DNA of 64,000 bases. Origin: Macrostomum hystrix. Lineage: Eukaryota; Platyhelminthes; Macrostomidae. The notes beneath the pieces were generated by a model. It did no database searches. It saw nothing but the letters and a program-made list of their open reading frames with translations, and was not told where the DNA came from. Shown here one piece after another: positions 31,206-40,789 of the stretch (position 1 is the stretch's first letter; the number at the start of each line of letters is the position of its first letter). Position numbers and translations under genes: made by a program. Where the stretch lies: assembly GCA_950097015.1 (NCBI GenBank), contig CATNEN010000011.1, forward strand, positions 4,058,501 to 4,122,500, written 5' to 3'.

Positions 31206-32649
31206 TCAGGCACAAGGTCCACTATCAGCTGGCCCGACTAGTTGAATCTGCGCCCGACCCGCGCTTGCGACCGAGTTGACGCTGAAGCTGACTCGCCTAG
31301 CAAAGGGCGCGGCGTAGCTGCTTCCAGCGCCGCCGCCGACGCCGCTTCCGGAGCCACCGAAGCCGCCAGCGAAGCCGCCGCCGCCCCCACCACCGGCGGA
31401 ATTGCCGCCGCCTCCTCCGGCGCCGCCACCGCCGCCGTAGCCGCCAAAGCCAGTGCCACTGGAGTCGCCGCCTGTCCAGCCTGTGGCGCGTCCGAATGAT
31501 CCGCCGAAGCCGCGTTTGTTGCCCAAACAGCTGGCTCCAGACTCTAGCCAGCCGGCGCCGCCGCCGCCTCCGCCACTGTCGCTGGAAGCTAAGCCGCCAC
31601 TGCCAACGTCACTGCGTGGTTTGACGGAGACTGCGCTCTGACCAGGCGCTGATGTGCCAGCTCCGCCTCCACCGCCAGCTGCCAGCAGGAGTTGCCAGTC
31701 AACGCTGTCGTTGCCGACGCTGCTCCGACGATAATAGACGAACGTTCCACCACCGCCGCCGCCGCCGTTAAACGAAAAGCTGATGCCGCTGGCGCCCTCG
31801 CAGCCGAGAACGATGGTCAACTGCAGTGCTGTGGAAGCCAACGCTGGCAGCGAGAGATGAGCTGTCACAATGCCGCCGAGGCCACCAACACCGCCCACTG
31901 CGCTACCACCCGCTGCTCCCCAGGCGGTGATGGCATAGCATCCGGCTGAAGCCGATAACGAGTAGTATTTTGGACTGCCGCTTCTGCTGGTGGACTGCGC
32001 TGAAACTGGTAGGATTGAGTGATTGAGTGATTACACCATTTTGTCAGAGAGAGTACACCAATGAGAGAGGATTGAGCACACAATAAGTGGCAGTGGCAGA
32101 GTGAGAAAACCAGGGACAGGCTGAGCACACCAGGCGTGACCAGGGACAGTGAGCACACCAGGGACAGTGAGCACACCAGTATCAGGGTGAGCACACTAGG
32201 CACAGGGTGAGCACTTTCGGACAAACAGAGCCATGAATCTTGCCATAGATGACGGGAGCGCTGGTAGTCGGCATAGGACGAACACAGTCGGGTCGTCCGT
32301 TCAGCACTTGTGAGAAACACGCAGATGCGCTGGAGTGGTTTGTGAACCATTTCTCGGCTAGATCGCATGGCGATCCCAGTAGGCAGCTGACATTCGTAGC
32401 GTCGGCATCATCAGCGAGAATCAATTGGAACACTGAGCAAAGCACCGGTCCGCTAGCAGCGCATTCGACAGCGCAAACTCTCGCGTCCTTTGCGCCAGTG
32501 ATTCGGCGAAATGTACCCGAACTCGACGTCACAGTGGAAGTGACGCACAGGTTTTCCACCTTGGTAAAAGTGACCGCAGCGGCCGTGACTGCAACAGTAA
32601 AACAAATCACGGGCAAGAAGCTAAGTTGAAAGTTAATGTTGATTTTCAT
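31206..32649 (-). CDS. Secreted PAN-like / glycine-rich (ALK-type GR) domain protein B
   Basis: Paralogue of protein A, inverted. Exon 1 begins at the ATG at 32649, with signal peptide (FLPVICFTVAVTAAAV), then a Cys-rich domain with the same spacing as A: RVCAVECAASGPVLCSVFQ, CLLGSPCDLAEKWF, ACFSQ, PDC. Exon 2 starts after the acceptor near 32010 and encodes GCYAITAWGAAGG, GGGGGGGTFVYY, LLLAAGGGGGAG, GAGWLESG, GFGGYGGGGG and SAGGGGGGGFAGG, ending at the stop codon at 31206. The exon 1 donor is ambiguous: several GT positions near 32205-32225 exist and phase 1 is required. The Thr/Ala repeat stalk of copy A is missing. Extracellular location is inferred from the signal peptide; ligand unknown. 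Confidence 0.8.
32070..32215 (-). repeat. Short minisatellite in the intron of glycine-rich gene B
   Basis: Plus-strand units CAGGGACAGTGAGCACACCA with variants (CAGGCTGAGCACACC). It begins right beside the presumed donor and makes donor choice ambiguous. Confidence 0.8.
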
Positions 32650-33065
32650 TTTTAGGCTCCGAAGAAAGCCAAAAGAAACTCGTGCAAGATTTTATTGAAA
32701 AACCGATTCATAAAACAAGTGAAAAAATATCTTTTTAACGTTTTTGGGCTAAGACGAATTTGATTGGTCTGCCAGTTGGCTTTCTTGTGGGGTTTCCGTC
32801 TGATCCCAGGTGGGTCTTCAACATTCTGGACGGACGTTACTTTTAACAGTCTGAGGGGTGAAAAACTCGCGAAAAACTCAGAAAAACACGCACACATACG
32901 AGCTTCTAAACACGAACACAACGGCCAAAGTTGTGTTCAGCTAATCATTACGAAGACTGAGGAAATAAATTTCAACCCGAGCCGATGCTGGTACCCAATT
33001 TACAGATGTGAGAGCTGTAGGAATTTAATGTCTGCTTAAGGACAGGGTTTTCTATTTTAACGCAG
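32650..33065. other. Upstream region of glycine-rich gene B, no gene seen
   Basis: No supported ORF; presumably holds the promoter of the minus-strand gene. Confidence 0.5.
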
Positions 33066-33069
33066 TGCC

Positions 33070-33365
33070 CATAACAATGTGCTATGGGCAATGGCACATC
33101 ATTTGGTGACACTAGACCCGCAGCCAGCGAGAAGCAATTCTGGCCATTCCGCTGACTCCTCAGCACACACGCACTCGGATGCCGTACGCAGGAACACACT
33201 CTCACGGGGGTGAACCTGTTCTGACTTTCTAATACCCAGGCAGTGTACATGTCCACTTTAATTGTGCCTTGAAGGTTGAACCTCAAGGGCGCCAATTACA
33301 CAGCAAGCCCCTAGGCCTTCTCTCCGTGGCTGAGCACCAAATGAATGTGGCTCAGCTCAGGAACC
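33070..33365 (-). mobile_element. SINE family B, minus copy
   Basis: Near full body: GGGCAATGGCACATCATTTG, ACACTAGACCCGCAGCCAGC, GACTCCTCAGCACAC, TTCTCTCCGTGGCTG, AATGAATGTGGC. The tRNA-like head is truncated. Confidence 0.88.
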
Positions 33366-33369
33366 TTGT

Positions 33370-34510
33370 TGCGTTCGCCACTCTGCTACTCACCCTCCAG
33401 AAGATTTAAATTGATAATCCGGAAACGGTAGACTGAATTCTGATCGTTTTAACCACAGCGAAAATTATGTGCAAGTGAGATTTTCAATTTAATCGCTTTA
33501 GACGAAAATGCGTCAAAATTCAAAAACTGTTTATTGAGTGACTGCATGATCTGTGAGGTTCGAGCCCTTTTTAGTAGAAATAAAGCTAGTTTTTAGCTTT
33601 AACGGGTTCATTTACGATAGCACCCGAAACGAATTATAAAAATTTTCCGCCCTTTATAATGAACCAACTTTCAAAGCCGTCCAAGCCAGCATCGTCGAGA
33701 TATTCAGCAATTCTTGTCGGATACACTGGTGACAAGGACAACTAGCATTGCTATGCATTAATATTGATGGTAAATCCATATTTGACCAAGAATATAATAC
33801 ACATAGACAAAATAATCAAATGCAATAGCCGACCTAGTTACATATTAATATTTTGTGAACTGAAAAAAATATTTCTAAATTGATAGTTTTTGCCATCGTT
33901 GAATATCTCGACGGCGCCGATGCTTTGTGATTATTGAAGTTGTTTGATCGGATAATGTGGAAAATTTTCGGATACACCGAACTTAAAAAACTATCGACTT
34001 CAAATTGACTCTTGAAACAGGAATATAAGGGATTTTTAGCAGCTATTTTCTTAGAAACTCAATCTTGCGACATTGACGAGAGAAGCAGGTTAACAGGTAA
34101 AATGTAAGCTGCAATCCAACCTCTAGTGATAGAACGGTCTTCCGCTCTTGCAAAGTTTTCATTTGAGCATATAAAACACAATTTTTTCCAAACGCGCTCA
34201 GTGTTCTCAGATGCACCAAAATAGAAAGGCCACGGCCACGACCAACGGTTCTGAGTTTCCAGGAAGCGCAACAGCCGGATGTGTTCGCAGCCGGATTGGC
34301 AAAGCGCATTGTTTGCCATTGTTTGCCATTGTTTGCCATTGAAAGAGAAAGTTGGCTGCGCGGGTACTTGGCTTACCGTTGACATTGATCCATCAAGAAA
34401 TATAAAGAAAGCAAACGGAACACTTGCTGCCAAGCAGACTCTTTTGCCTATTTGAGCTGTGCTGGCAGAAATTTCTGGACTTTTATATAGATGCCATTGC
34501 CATTGGCCTG
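33370..34510. other. No gene seen
   Basis: Unique sequence with fragments GTCGAGATATTCAG (33690) and TTGAATATCTCGAC (33900), which echo the gag-like repeat, and a short GTTTGCCATT triplication at ~34310-34340. Confidence 0.5.
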
Positions 34511-34514
34511 CACA

Positions 34515-34700
34515 ATGGCAATTCTAACGAGCTCGATTCCGCGGCGAGGCCACATTCCTTTGAGGCGCAGCCGCGGAGAGAAGACTTGGGGAACTTGACG
34601 CGCAGTCAATTCACCATTTGAGGGCCAACCTCCAAGGCACAATGAGAGTGTAAACTGCCTGACGATAAGAAAGTCAGGGCAGATGTGCTACCCTGTGTGT
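34515..34700 (+). mobile_element. SINE family B fragment, plus orientation
   Basis: From CGAGCTCGATTCCGCGGCGA through CAGCCGCGGAGAGAAG to GAAAGTCAGGGCAGATGTGC. The head upstream of box B is missing. Confidence 0.85.
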
Positions 34701-34739
34701 GAGTGTGCTCATGCGTATAATATCTGTGTCTCGATGACA

Positions 34740-35220
34740 AGTCCAGGAAAATATCTAACATTACACCAAGCACCAATACCAATAAGCACCAATAAGGCAC
34801 ATAAAAATGTATTTGGGAATATATGTAATTTAACTAGTAGAGAGATACAGATAAGACCAAAGCAATTTAGCTACGCCACACGTACAACACAGCCGCAGCT
34901 TTTGAGCTGTACAACAGTTCAGTCCATGGACTGTACGGCGGCCACACGGCCCCTAATATCTTAAATTGTGTGTCTCAGGGAGGTTTACTTTTGACCACTG
35001 AACTTTGCCTACAGCCAATACAAAAATGCGGTTGGTTTGTTATTACTGCAGCAACAGTCCCTACTATTAGTAGAGTCAGGCGAATAACAAAGCACAACTT
35101 CGACAAGGATGCATAAGCTAATTTACTGCTATTATACTGCATTCCTGCTTGTCGCAAACTTATTTTCTCTAACACACACGCAAACTACTTCTTTGCGTTC
35201 CATGCTTCAAGTTAATTATC
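34740..35220. other. No gene seen
   Basis: Unique sequence; a short palindromic GTCCATGGAC lies at 34920-34930. Confidence 0.5.
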
Positions 35221-35222
35221 GC

Positions 35223-35236
35223 GTCTCCATGGCAAC
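35223..35236. promoter_or_regulatory. X-box (RFX-type) motif
   Basis: GTCTCCATGGCAAC fits the RYYNYYATRRNRAC X-box consensus at every position. It lies 105-118 bp upstream of an ATG at 35341, in the range where RFX sites of animal ciliary genes usually sit. One 14-mer can occur by chance, so the call rests on position as much as on sequence. Confidence 0.55.
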
Positions 35237-35340
35237 ACTGTAGAGACAAATTTATAGCAGTTTTATTGCATTTTACATAGTTCAGAGTGGATAGAGCTGA
35301 ATATAGAGAAGGTGAAAGTTAGTTACGAAGGCCTTGGACC

Positions 35341-35433
35341 ATGGTACGGTCGGCCGCGGTTGTCAAGGCTACAGCGAAAAAATACACAAAACAGACCGAC
35401 AAGGAGCCAGCTACGTTAAAAAAGCAACTCAAG
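35341..35433 (+). CDS. Possible first coding exon of an unidentified gene
   Basis: ATG in CCATGG context followed by 31 codons (MVRSAAVVKATAKKYTKQ, very Lys-rich) ending CTCAAG at a GT (GTATTT) with phase 0. The only upstream feature is the X-box. I could not find a convincing second exon downstream on the same strand, so this may be a short ORF only. Confidence 0.25.
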
Positions 35434-35758
35434 GTATTTGGTTAGGAGTTGCATACAGACAGTGATTGAGTACATACGGTGTGTGTGTGTGTGTGTGCGG
35501 GCGTGCGCTCAGCCTAGCACAGCTGTGCTCACACAAAGATAGTGTTGAACAAGTATAGCACTTGGCCATAAAGGTTGATAATAATTCACTCTGCAACTGG
35601 CAGTGCTGCTTGGGCGATCTAAGCCGATAAGGGGTGTTCTGAAATCAAAGTAAAAAACAAGCTTTTAATCGTTTCAATGCTAAAAGTGCAATTCAGTATT
35701 CATATAATTGTGTCTAGTTGTAGTCGGGATAACTTCGGTATTGCATTCAAATTTTGAA

Positions 35759-35867
35759 CTAAGTTTCGAACTGGTCATTTGTCAGCTCTGAGTTACCATT
35801 AGGACTGGCGCTCTCATAGGCTGCAGCTGAGGCCTGATCGCTTCCTGATTGAGCAGCTCCAGTCTCT

Positions 35868-35941
<74 letters not shown>

Positions 35942-36898
35942 AGACTGACCCTCGCTTGTTGCTTTGGATTCGGCACCGGCTTAAAATATTATTTTTAACA
36001 CTTTTTTCTTTTGATACCATTGCGCTTACGCCTATTCCCTCACAATCTCGTCTTCTCCCCCTTCATCTCACCCTAATTCCTCTCACCCTTCCTCTCACCC
36101 TTCCTCTCAACATAACTCTCACCCTTCCTCTCATTATAACTCTCACCCTTCCTCTCATCATAACTCTCACCCTTCTTCTCACCCTTCTTCTCACCCTTCT
36201 TCTCACCCTTCTTCTCACCCTTAATCTCTCACCCTTTCTCTCATCATAACTCTCACCCTTCTTCTCACCATAACTCTCACCCTTCCTCTCATCATAACTC
36301 TCACCCTTCCTCTCACCCTTCTTCTCAGCCTTCCTCTCGCCTTTCTTCTCACCCTTCCTCTCGCCCTTCTTCTCGCCCTTCTTCTCACCCTTCTTCTCAC
36401 CCTTCCTCTCACCCTTCTTCTCACCCTTCCTCTCGCCCCTTCCTCTCATCATCACTCTCGCCCTTCCTCTCATCATCACTCTCGCCCTTCCTCTCATCAT
36501 CACTCTCGCCCTTCCTCTCATCATCACTCTCGCCCTTCCTCTCATCATCACTCTCGCCCTTCCTCTCATCATCACTCTCGCCTTTCCTCTCATCATCACT
36601 CTCGCCCTTCCTCTCATCATTACTCTCGCCCTTCCTCTCATCATCACTCTCGCCCTTCCTCTCATCATCACTCTCGCCCTTCCTCTCATCATCACTCTCG
36701 CCCTTCCTCTCATCATCACTCTCGCCCTTCCTCTCATCATCACTCTCGCCCTTCCTCTCATCATCCACTCTCGCCCTTCCTCTCATCATCCACTCTCGCC
36801 CTTCCTCTCATCATAACTCTCGCCAAATTTCTGACTGCTAAATTCTGACCTGAAGCGACGGCGCCGTTTCCCGGAGTCTTGCTACCGCCGCAGCCCAT
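35759..36898 (-). CDS. Small N-myristoylated poly-glutamine protein
   Basis: Two exons, 36898-36850 and 35979-35759, phase 1 junction, 89 aa. The N-terminus MGCGGSKTPG is a classic myristoylation signal (Gly2, Ser6) with Cys3 available for palmitoylation, so membrane anchoring is expected. The same first residues occur in animal BAALC-type proteins, but the rest is not recognisably similar. Exon 2 encodes an acidic/Ser-rich stretch, 24 consecutive Gln codons (pure CAG), then PETGAAQSGSDQ and a C-terminus NSELTNDQFET. The intron is mostly a purine-rich (sense strand) minisatellite. Support is a clean donor, an acceptor, closing phase and sensible composition; no homologue is claimed. Confidence 0.6.
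35870..35941 (-). repeat. Pure (CAG)24 tract coding poly-Q
   Basis: 24 uninterrupted CTG triplets on the plus strand (CAG in the sense of the minus-strand gene), preceded by CAG TCT. Likely length-polymorphic. Confidence 0.93.
36055..36825 (-). repeat. Pyrimidine-rich minisatellite in the poly-Q gene intron
   Basis: The right part is highly regular with 25-bp units built on CTCATCATCACTCTCGCCC plus TTCCT. The left part is a looser mixture of CTCACCCTTCTT and CTCGCCCTTC units. Open frames of up to 233 codons here are repeat artefacts. Confidence 0.93.
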
Positions 36899-36899
36899 G

Positions 36900-37394
36900 T
36901 CTAGATGAAGCAGAGAGTGTGGTCAGGATCAATCTAGATTGAGCCGTTTGCCAGTTGATTTCCAGCGTTGCAACTTGGAATGTGAATCAATGCTGTCAGC
37001 CAAAGCCAACATAAAAATTATGTACTTTTGATTTTCTAATGCCCTAACAACTTGGCCAATGAAATGCGGTTTTGCTTAGCGCGACTAATGATAGGTTGTT
37101 TGGGATCTGTCGTTGGTTGGGAAAAGTTAATAACCCCCAAACACTTTAGATTTGAAGGTTTTGAAAAGCCCAATGCATGGAGTAACTGAGAGGAAAGTTG
37201 CAGCTGTTTGTCTTTTGAACATCCTGCCACATTCATTTGAGCTGAGCTGTTATCAAAACTCTCCAAGATTTTCTCGGTTAATATTTTGCGTTTTGCGTGA
37301 ATTGAGTAGCTTGATGAGTTTACATTTATTGCTCTGACATTGTGATTTCAAATACCTGCCCTAACATATTCAATGGAGATTTAACACGTGTCTA
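36900..37394. other. No gene seen
   Basis: Promoter side of the poly-Q gene; no supported ORF. Confidence 0.5.
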
Positions 37395-37772
37395 CAGACT
37401 CTCTCTCACGCCAACTCTCTCTCCTACTCTCTCCCACTCTCTCTCCCACTCTCTCACCCACTCTCGCACTCATTCTCTCACCCACTCTCTCACCCACTCA
37501 CTCTCTCACCAACTCACTCTCTCACCCACTCTCTCTCACCCACTCTCTCTCACCCTTTCTGTCTCACCCACTCTCTCACCCCCTCTCTCTCAGCCACTCT
37601 CTCTCACCCTCTCTCTCTCAGCCACTCTCTCTCACCCCCACTCTCTCATCCACTCTCTCACCCACTCTCTCTCACCCACTCTCTCACCCACTCTCTCACC
37701 CACTCTCTCTCACCCACTCTCTCACCCACTCTCTACCCACTCTCTCACCCACTCTCTCACCCACTCTCTCTG
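37395..37772 (+). repeat. CTCTCTCACCCA-type simple/minisatellite block
   Basis: Irregular repeats of CACTCTCTCACCCACTCTCT. It abuts the 3' end of the LINE relic. Confidence 0.93.
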
Positions 37773-37774
37773 AC

Positions 37775-40570
37775 CCAGATCAAGGAGGCGTAGGTGATGG
37801 CGGGTCTCACCACAGAGGTATAGATCCACCAAAGACGCTTTGGGGATAGACCCCAGGAGGTTCCCAGGGCACGCCGGAGCTGCGCTAGGATCGCAGAAGC
37901 ACGCTGTGCTTTGGCCTTCACGTGGAAAGAACAGTTGAGTCTGTGGTCGAGCATGACTCCAAGACACCTGGTCCTTTGAGCTAAGGTGATGTTCCTTGCC
38001 ATAGAGTTACAGAGGCTTTATGTTCCACCGGATCTTACTGGTGAACATAATGGCAACAGTTTTAGGCTCTGAAAGCCTTAAGCCGTTGTCCTCGGCCCAG
38101 GTCTCAGCTTTGCGGATGAACGCTTACATAAGATCCATGAGCGTGCTAGGCGACGGTCCTGCAACAATGGCAGTGACGTCGTCGGCATACCCGACTTTTT
38201 GTACGGGGTCAGGTCTGGAACTGCTCAGGAGAGAGTCGATGACCATGTTCCAGAGGGTGGGAGTAAGGACTCCCCTGCAGGTAATACTTCGGAACTTCTG
38301 GATCTTCGCCGCCTCGCGAAGGAGGATTGGGTAGATGCCATCAGGCCATCAGATGGGTAACGGCACGAGCAATTAGGTCTTCATTGATGATGTTCGTCGC
38401 CAGGATGTCTCCTTCCAGCAAGTGGTTTGGCTCCATGTTGGCGGTGGGAACCGTTGGGAAGAAACTGCCTAGCATGCGTTGAAGTACTTCCTGCGGTTCT
38501 TTGGTGAGAGAGCCATCATCATTCTTGATCATGGCTAGCTCGGAAATCTTGTCCATGGTAGGCTTGTCTTTGTCTAATTCATCGCAGAATTGTCTCCACT
38601 TACTTTCCTTGGCTTTGCGGATCTCGCGTTTGAAGCCCCTGGAGGCCGAGCGGAAGCTTTCCATGTCCTCCGGCTTACCGGATTTCATGGCACGACGATG
38701 CAGGGTTTTTGCCCTGAGTCGTAGTTTCCCCAACTCTGGGTTCCACCACGGCGCTGAGGATTTTGTAGGCACGGATAGGGCAGGCAGCTTTGAAGGCCGC
38801 AGTAATGCAGCCTGTAAGCTTTTCCGCTCCTGAAGGTGGGACTCTAGGACAGCTTTGTAGGCCGTCCAGTCAGTGTTACGGATGTTGCGTCTCCAAGTGA
38901 TTGGGGATCGCTGATCAAAACCCGCAATATTGAAAGCTACGAAGCTGGTCAGACAAGGATGGTTCGTCGAGCCAGACCCTCCACCCCTCGATGCTATTAA
39001 ATAGCCCGGGGGTGGCCATGGTCGCGTCGAGAAACTCATTCTGCCATTGTTGAAAGTTGGAGTGCTGCCGCGGTTGCAGAGCATGAGATTCGTGCTGGAT
39101 AGAAGAGCGAGAAGCTCCTCTCCTCGTACTGTTAGAGACTGCCCAGTGTTGGTGTTGTTACTGCCCCACTGCTTATGGTGGACGTTGAGGTCACCCCCAC
39201 GATCAGCTCAGCATTCTGGGCTGCCGTGTCTCATCTCTCCCGTGTCTCATCTCACCCGTGTCTTATCTCTCCCGTGTCTCATCTCACCCGTGTCTTATCT
39301 CTCCCGTGTCTCATCTCACCCGTGTCTCATCTCTTCCGTGTCTCATCTCTCCCGTGTCTCATCTCACCCGTGTCTTATCTCTCCCGTGTCTCATCTCTCC
39401 CGTGTCTCATCTCTTCCGTGTCTCATCTCTCCCGTGTCTTATCTCTCCCGTGTCTCATCTCTCCCGTGTCTCATGTCTCCCGTGTCTCATCTCTTCCCTG
39501 TCTCATCTCTCCCATTTCTCATATTTCTACCTTAAATGCGGCCCGCTGTCGTCTTTTAGGTTCCCTCTTTGGCCCTCTAGCTAATAAGTTTGTCGACCCC
39601 TGATCTAAAAGGTCAGTTCTCAGCCAATCCTTGAGGTGGTTGGCGGCGAGGATAGCCGCTCGAGGGCGAAATCAGAAATCAGAGTAGCCGTAAGGTATAT
39701 TTGGCAACTTACCGTTGCGAAGCCAGGGTTCCTGAAGCAGGATGATACCAGGCTTATACAGCTCCTCGATCTTCATCAAATTAGTTGATGCTGATATACA
39801 GTGCTGCAGATTAATTTGTAGGCAGTAAGTGGCTCCTTTTGTTGATGGAGCAGTCATACTGTATTAAATGCAGAGTCTGGCTTGACCTCCAGGACAACTT
39901 AAGAGGACTTGGACAAGAGCGTGTCTTCGTCCCATGTGTCCGGAGGTGAACTGGGAGAGGGGAGGTTGTCAACGTCCATCCCGACGGCGCCCTGGACCCC
40001 GGCGTCAGAGTAGAGGAGGTTTCCTCCGCCTCCACGTCGCCATCCGGGGCGCCCGTCAGAGTCACCGAAGAGAGTTCCGAGTCCGATACGTCAGCTTCCG
40101 CTCCCTCTCCTGCTCCAGGGGACGGCCCGCTTGACGTCCGAGGATCAGCCGATGTCGATGCCTCTGTTGCCGAGCTGTTGCCCTAGGTGTGCCGGTTGCC
40201 TTGGGGCCGACGCTGCGGACTGGCCGCATGCCCTGTTAAGGTCAAAGGGTGACACCTTTCCCTCCAGTCAGGGCTAGGGCCAGTCCAGAGCCTCTGGCCG
40301 ATACCCAGTTCGGCCAGAGGCCCTAGATGGATCATCCAGCGCTGTTGCCCATTCTGTCCGCGGGACGTGTACCCATGGGTCAGCTGACGGTACAGCGTGG
40401 AGTGATTCCTGTACCCGAAGGCACAGGGCTCCTTCCTGCCAAGCCTGCTCAAAAAACGACTGCAGGTGTGAGGCATCGCAGACCTTAGCCCGTGGGCCTG
40501 GACTGACTCATACCTCACAGGCGTTGTGTCCCGCCGGTGCGAGCCTCTCTCACGCACTGACTTAACCACA
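37775..40570 (-). mobile_element. Degenerate non-LTR retrotransposon (Jockey/CR1-type layout)
   Basis: Read on the minus strand. 40570-39860 is a low-similarity ORF1-like region. 39857-39610 is the start of an APE-type endonuclease (LQINLQHCISAS, LLQEPWLRNGKLP). After an inserted repeat, 39230-39090 shows the endonuclease GGDLNVHHKQWG region, and 39084-38341 the endonuclease-RT linker (WWNPELGKLRLRAK). Then RGVLTPTLWN, VGYADDVTAIVAG with the RT catalytic YADD at ~38190, and the RT C-terminal LGVMLDHRLNCSFHVKAKA with PAITYASLIW. The central RT segment between linker and RGVLTP is deleted and several frameshifts exist, so the element is dead. Confidence 0.9.
39232..39602 (+). mobile_element. 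hAT-like element fragment carrying a 17-bp minisatellite
   Basis: Sits inside the LINE endonuclease. The left part is about 17 units of the CGTGTCTCATCTCTCC type. The right end reads GCGGCCCGC...AAGTTTGTCGACCCCTG, the mirror of hAT-type ends (CAGGGGTCGGCAAAC). The left terminus is missing, and about 80 residues' worth of endonuclease is lost at the insertion. Confidence 0.65.
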
Positions 40571-40789
40571 TTGAGTAATTTTATCAGCTGTTTACAGTAT
40601 CATGCATTGATAAAGCAATAGTTTCTATTGCGCAGAGCCATGGCCATAAGAAGGCGTACAAAAGCGTCAAATAAAATATGAGGCGTCGGTGTAAGACCAA
40701 CTTAAAGCCATGAGAAAAAAACTGAGCTGAGCTATTTTGAGAAAAAAACCGAACTTGAATTTATTAGTTCGCCGAATCGTGTCGGCATC

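Noticed and set aside
36063-36789. Minus-strand ORFs rich in MMRGRARV and DDERKGES repeats
   Set aside because: Frame-shifted readings of a minisatellite inside the poly-Q gene intron.
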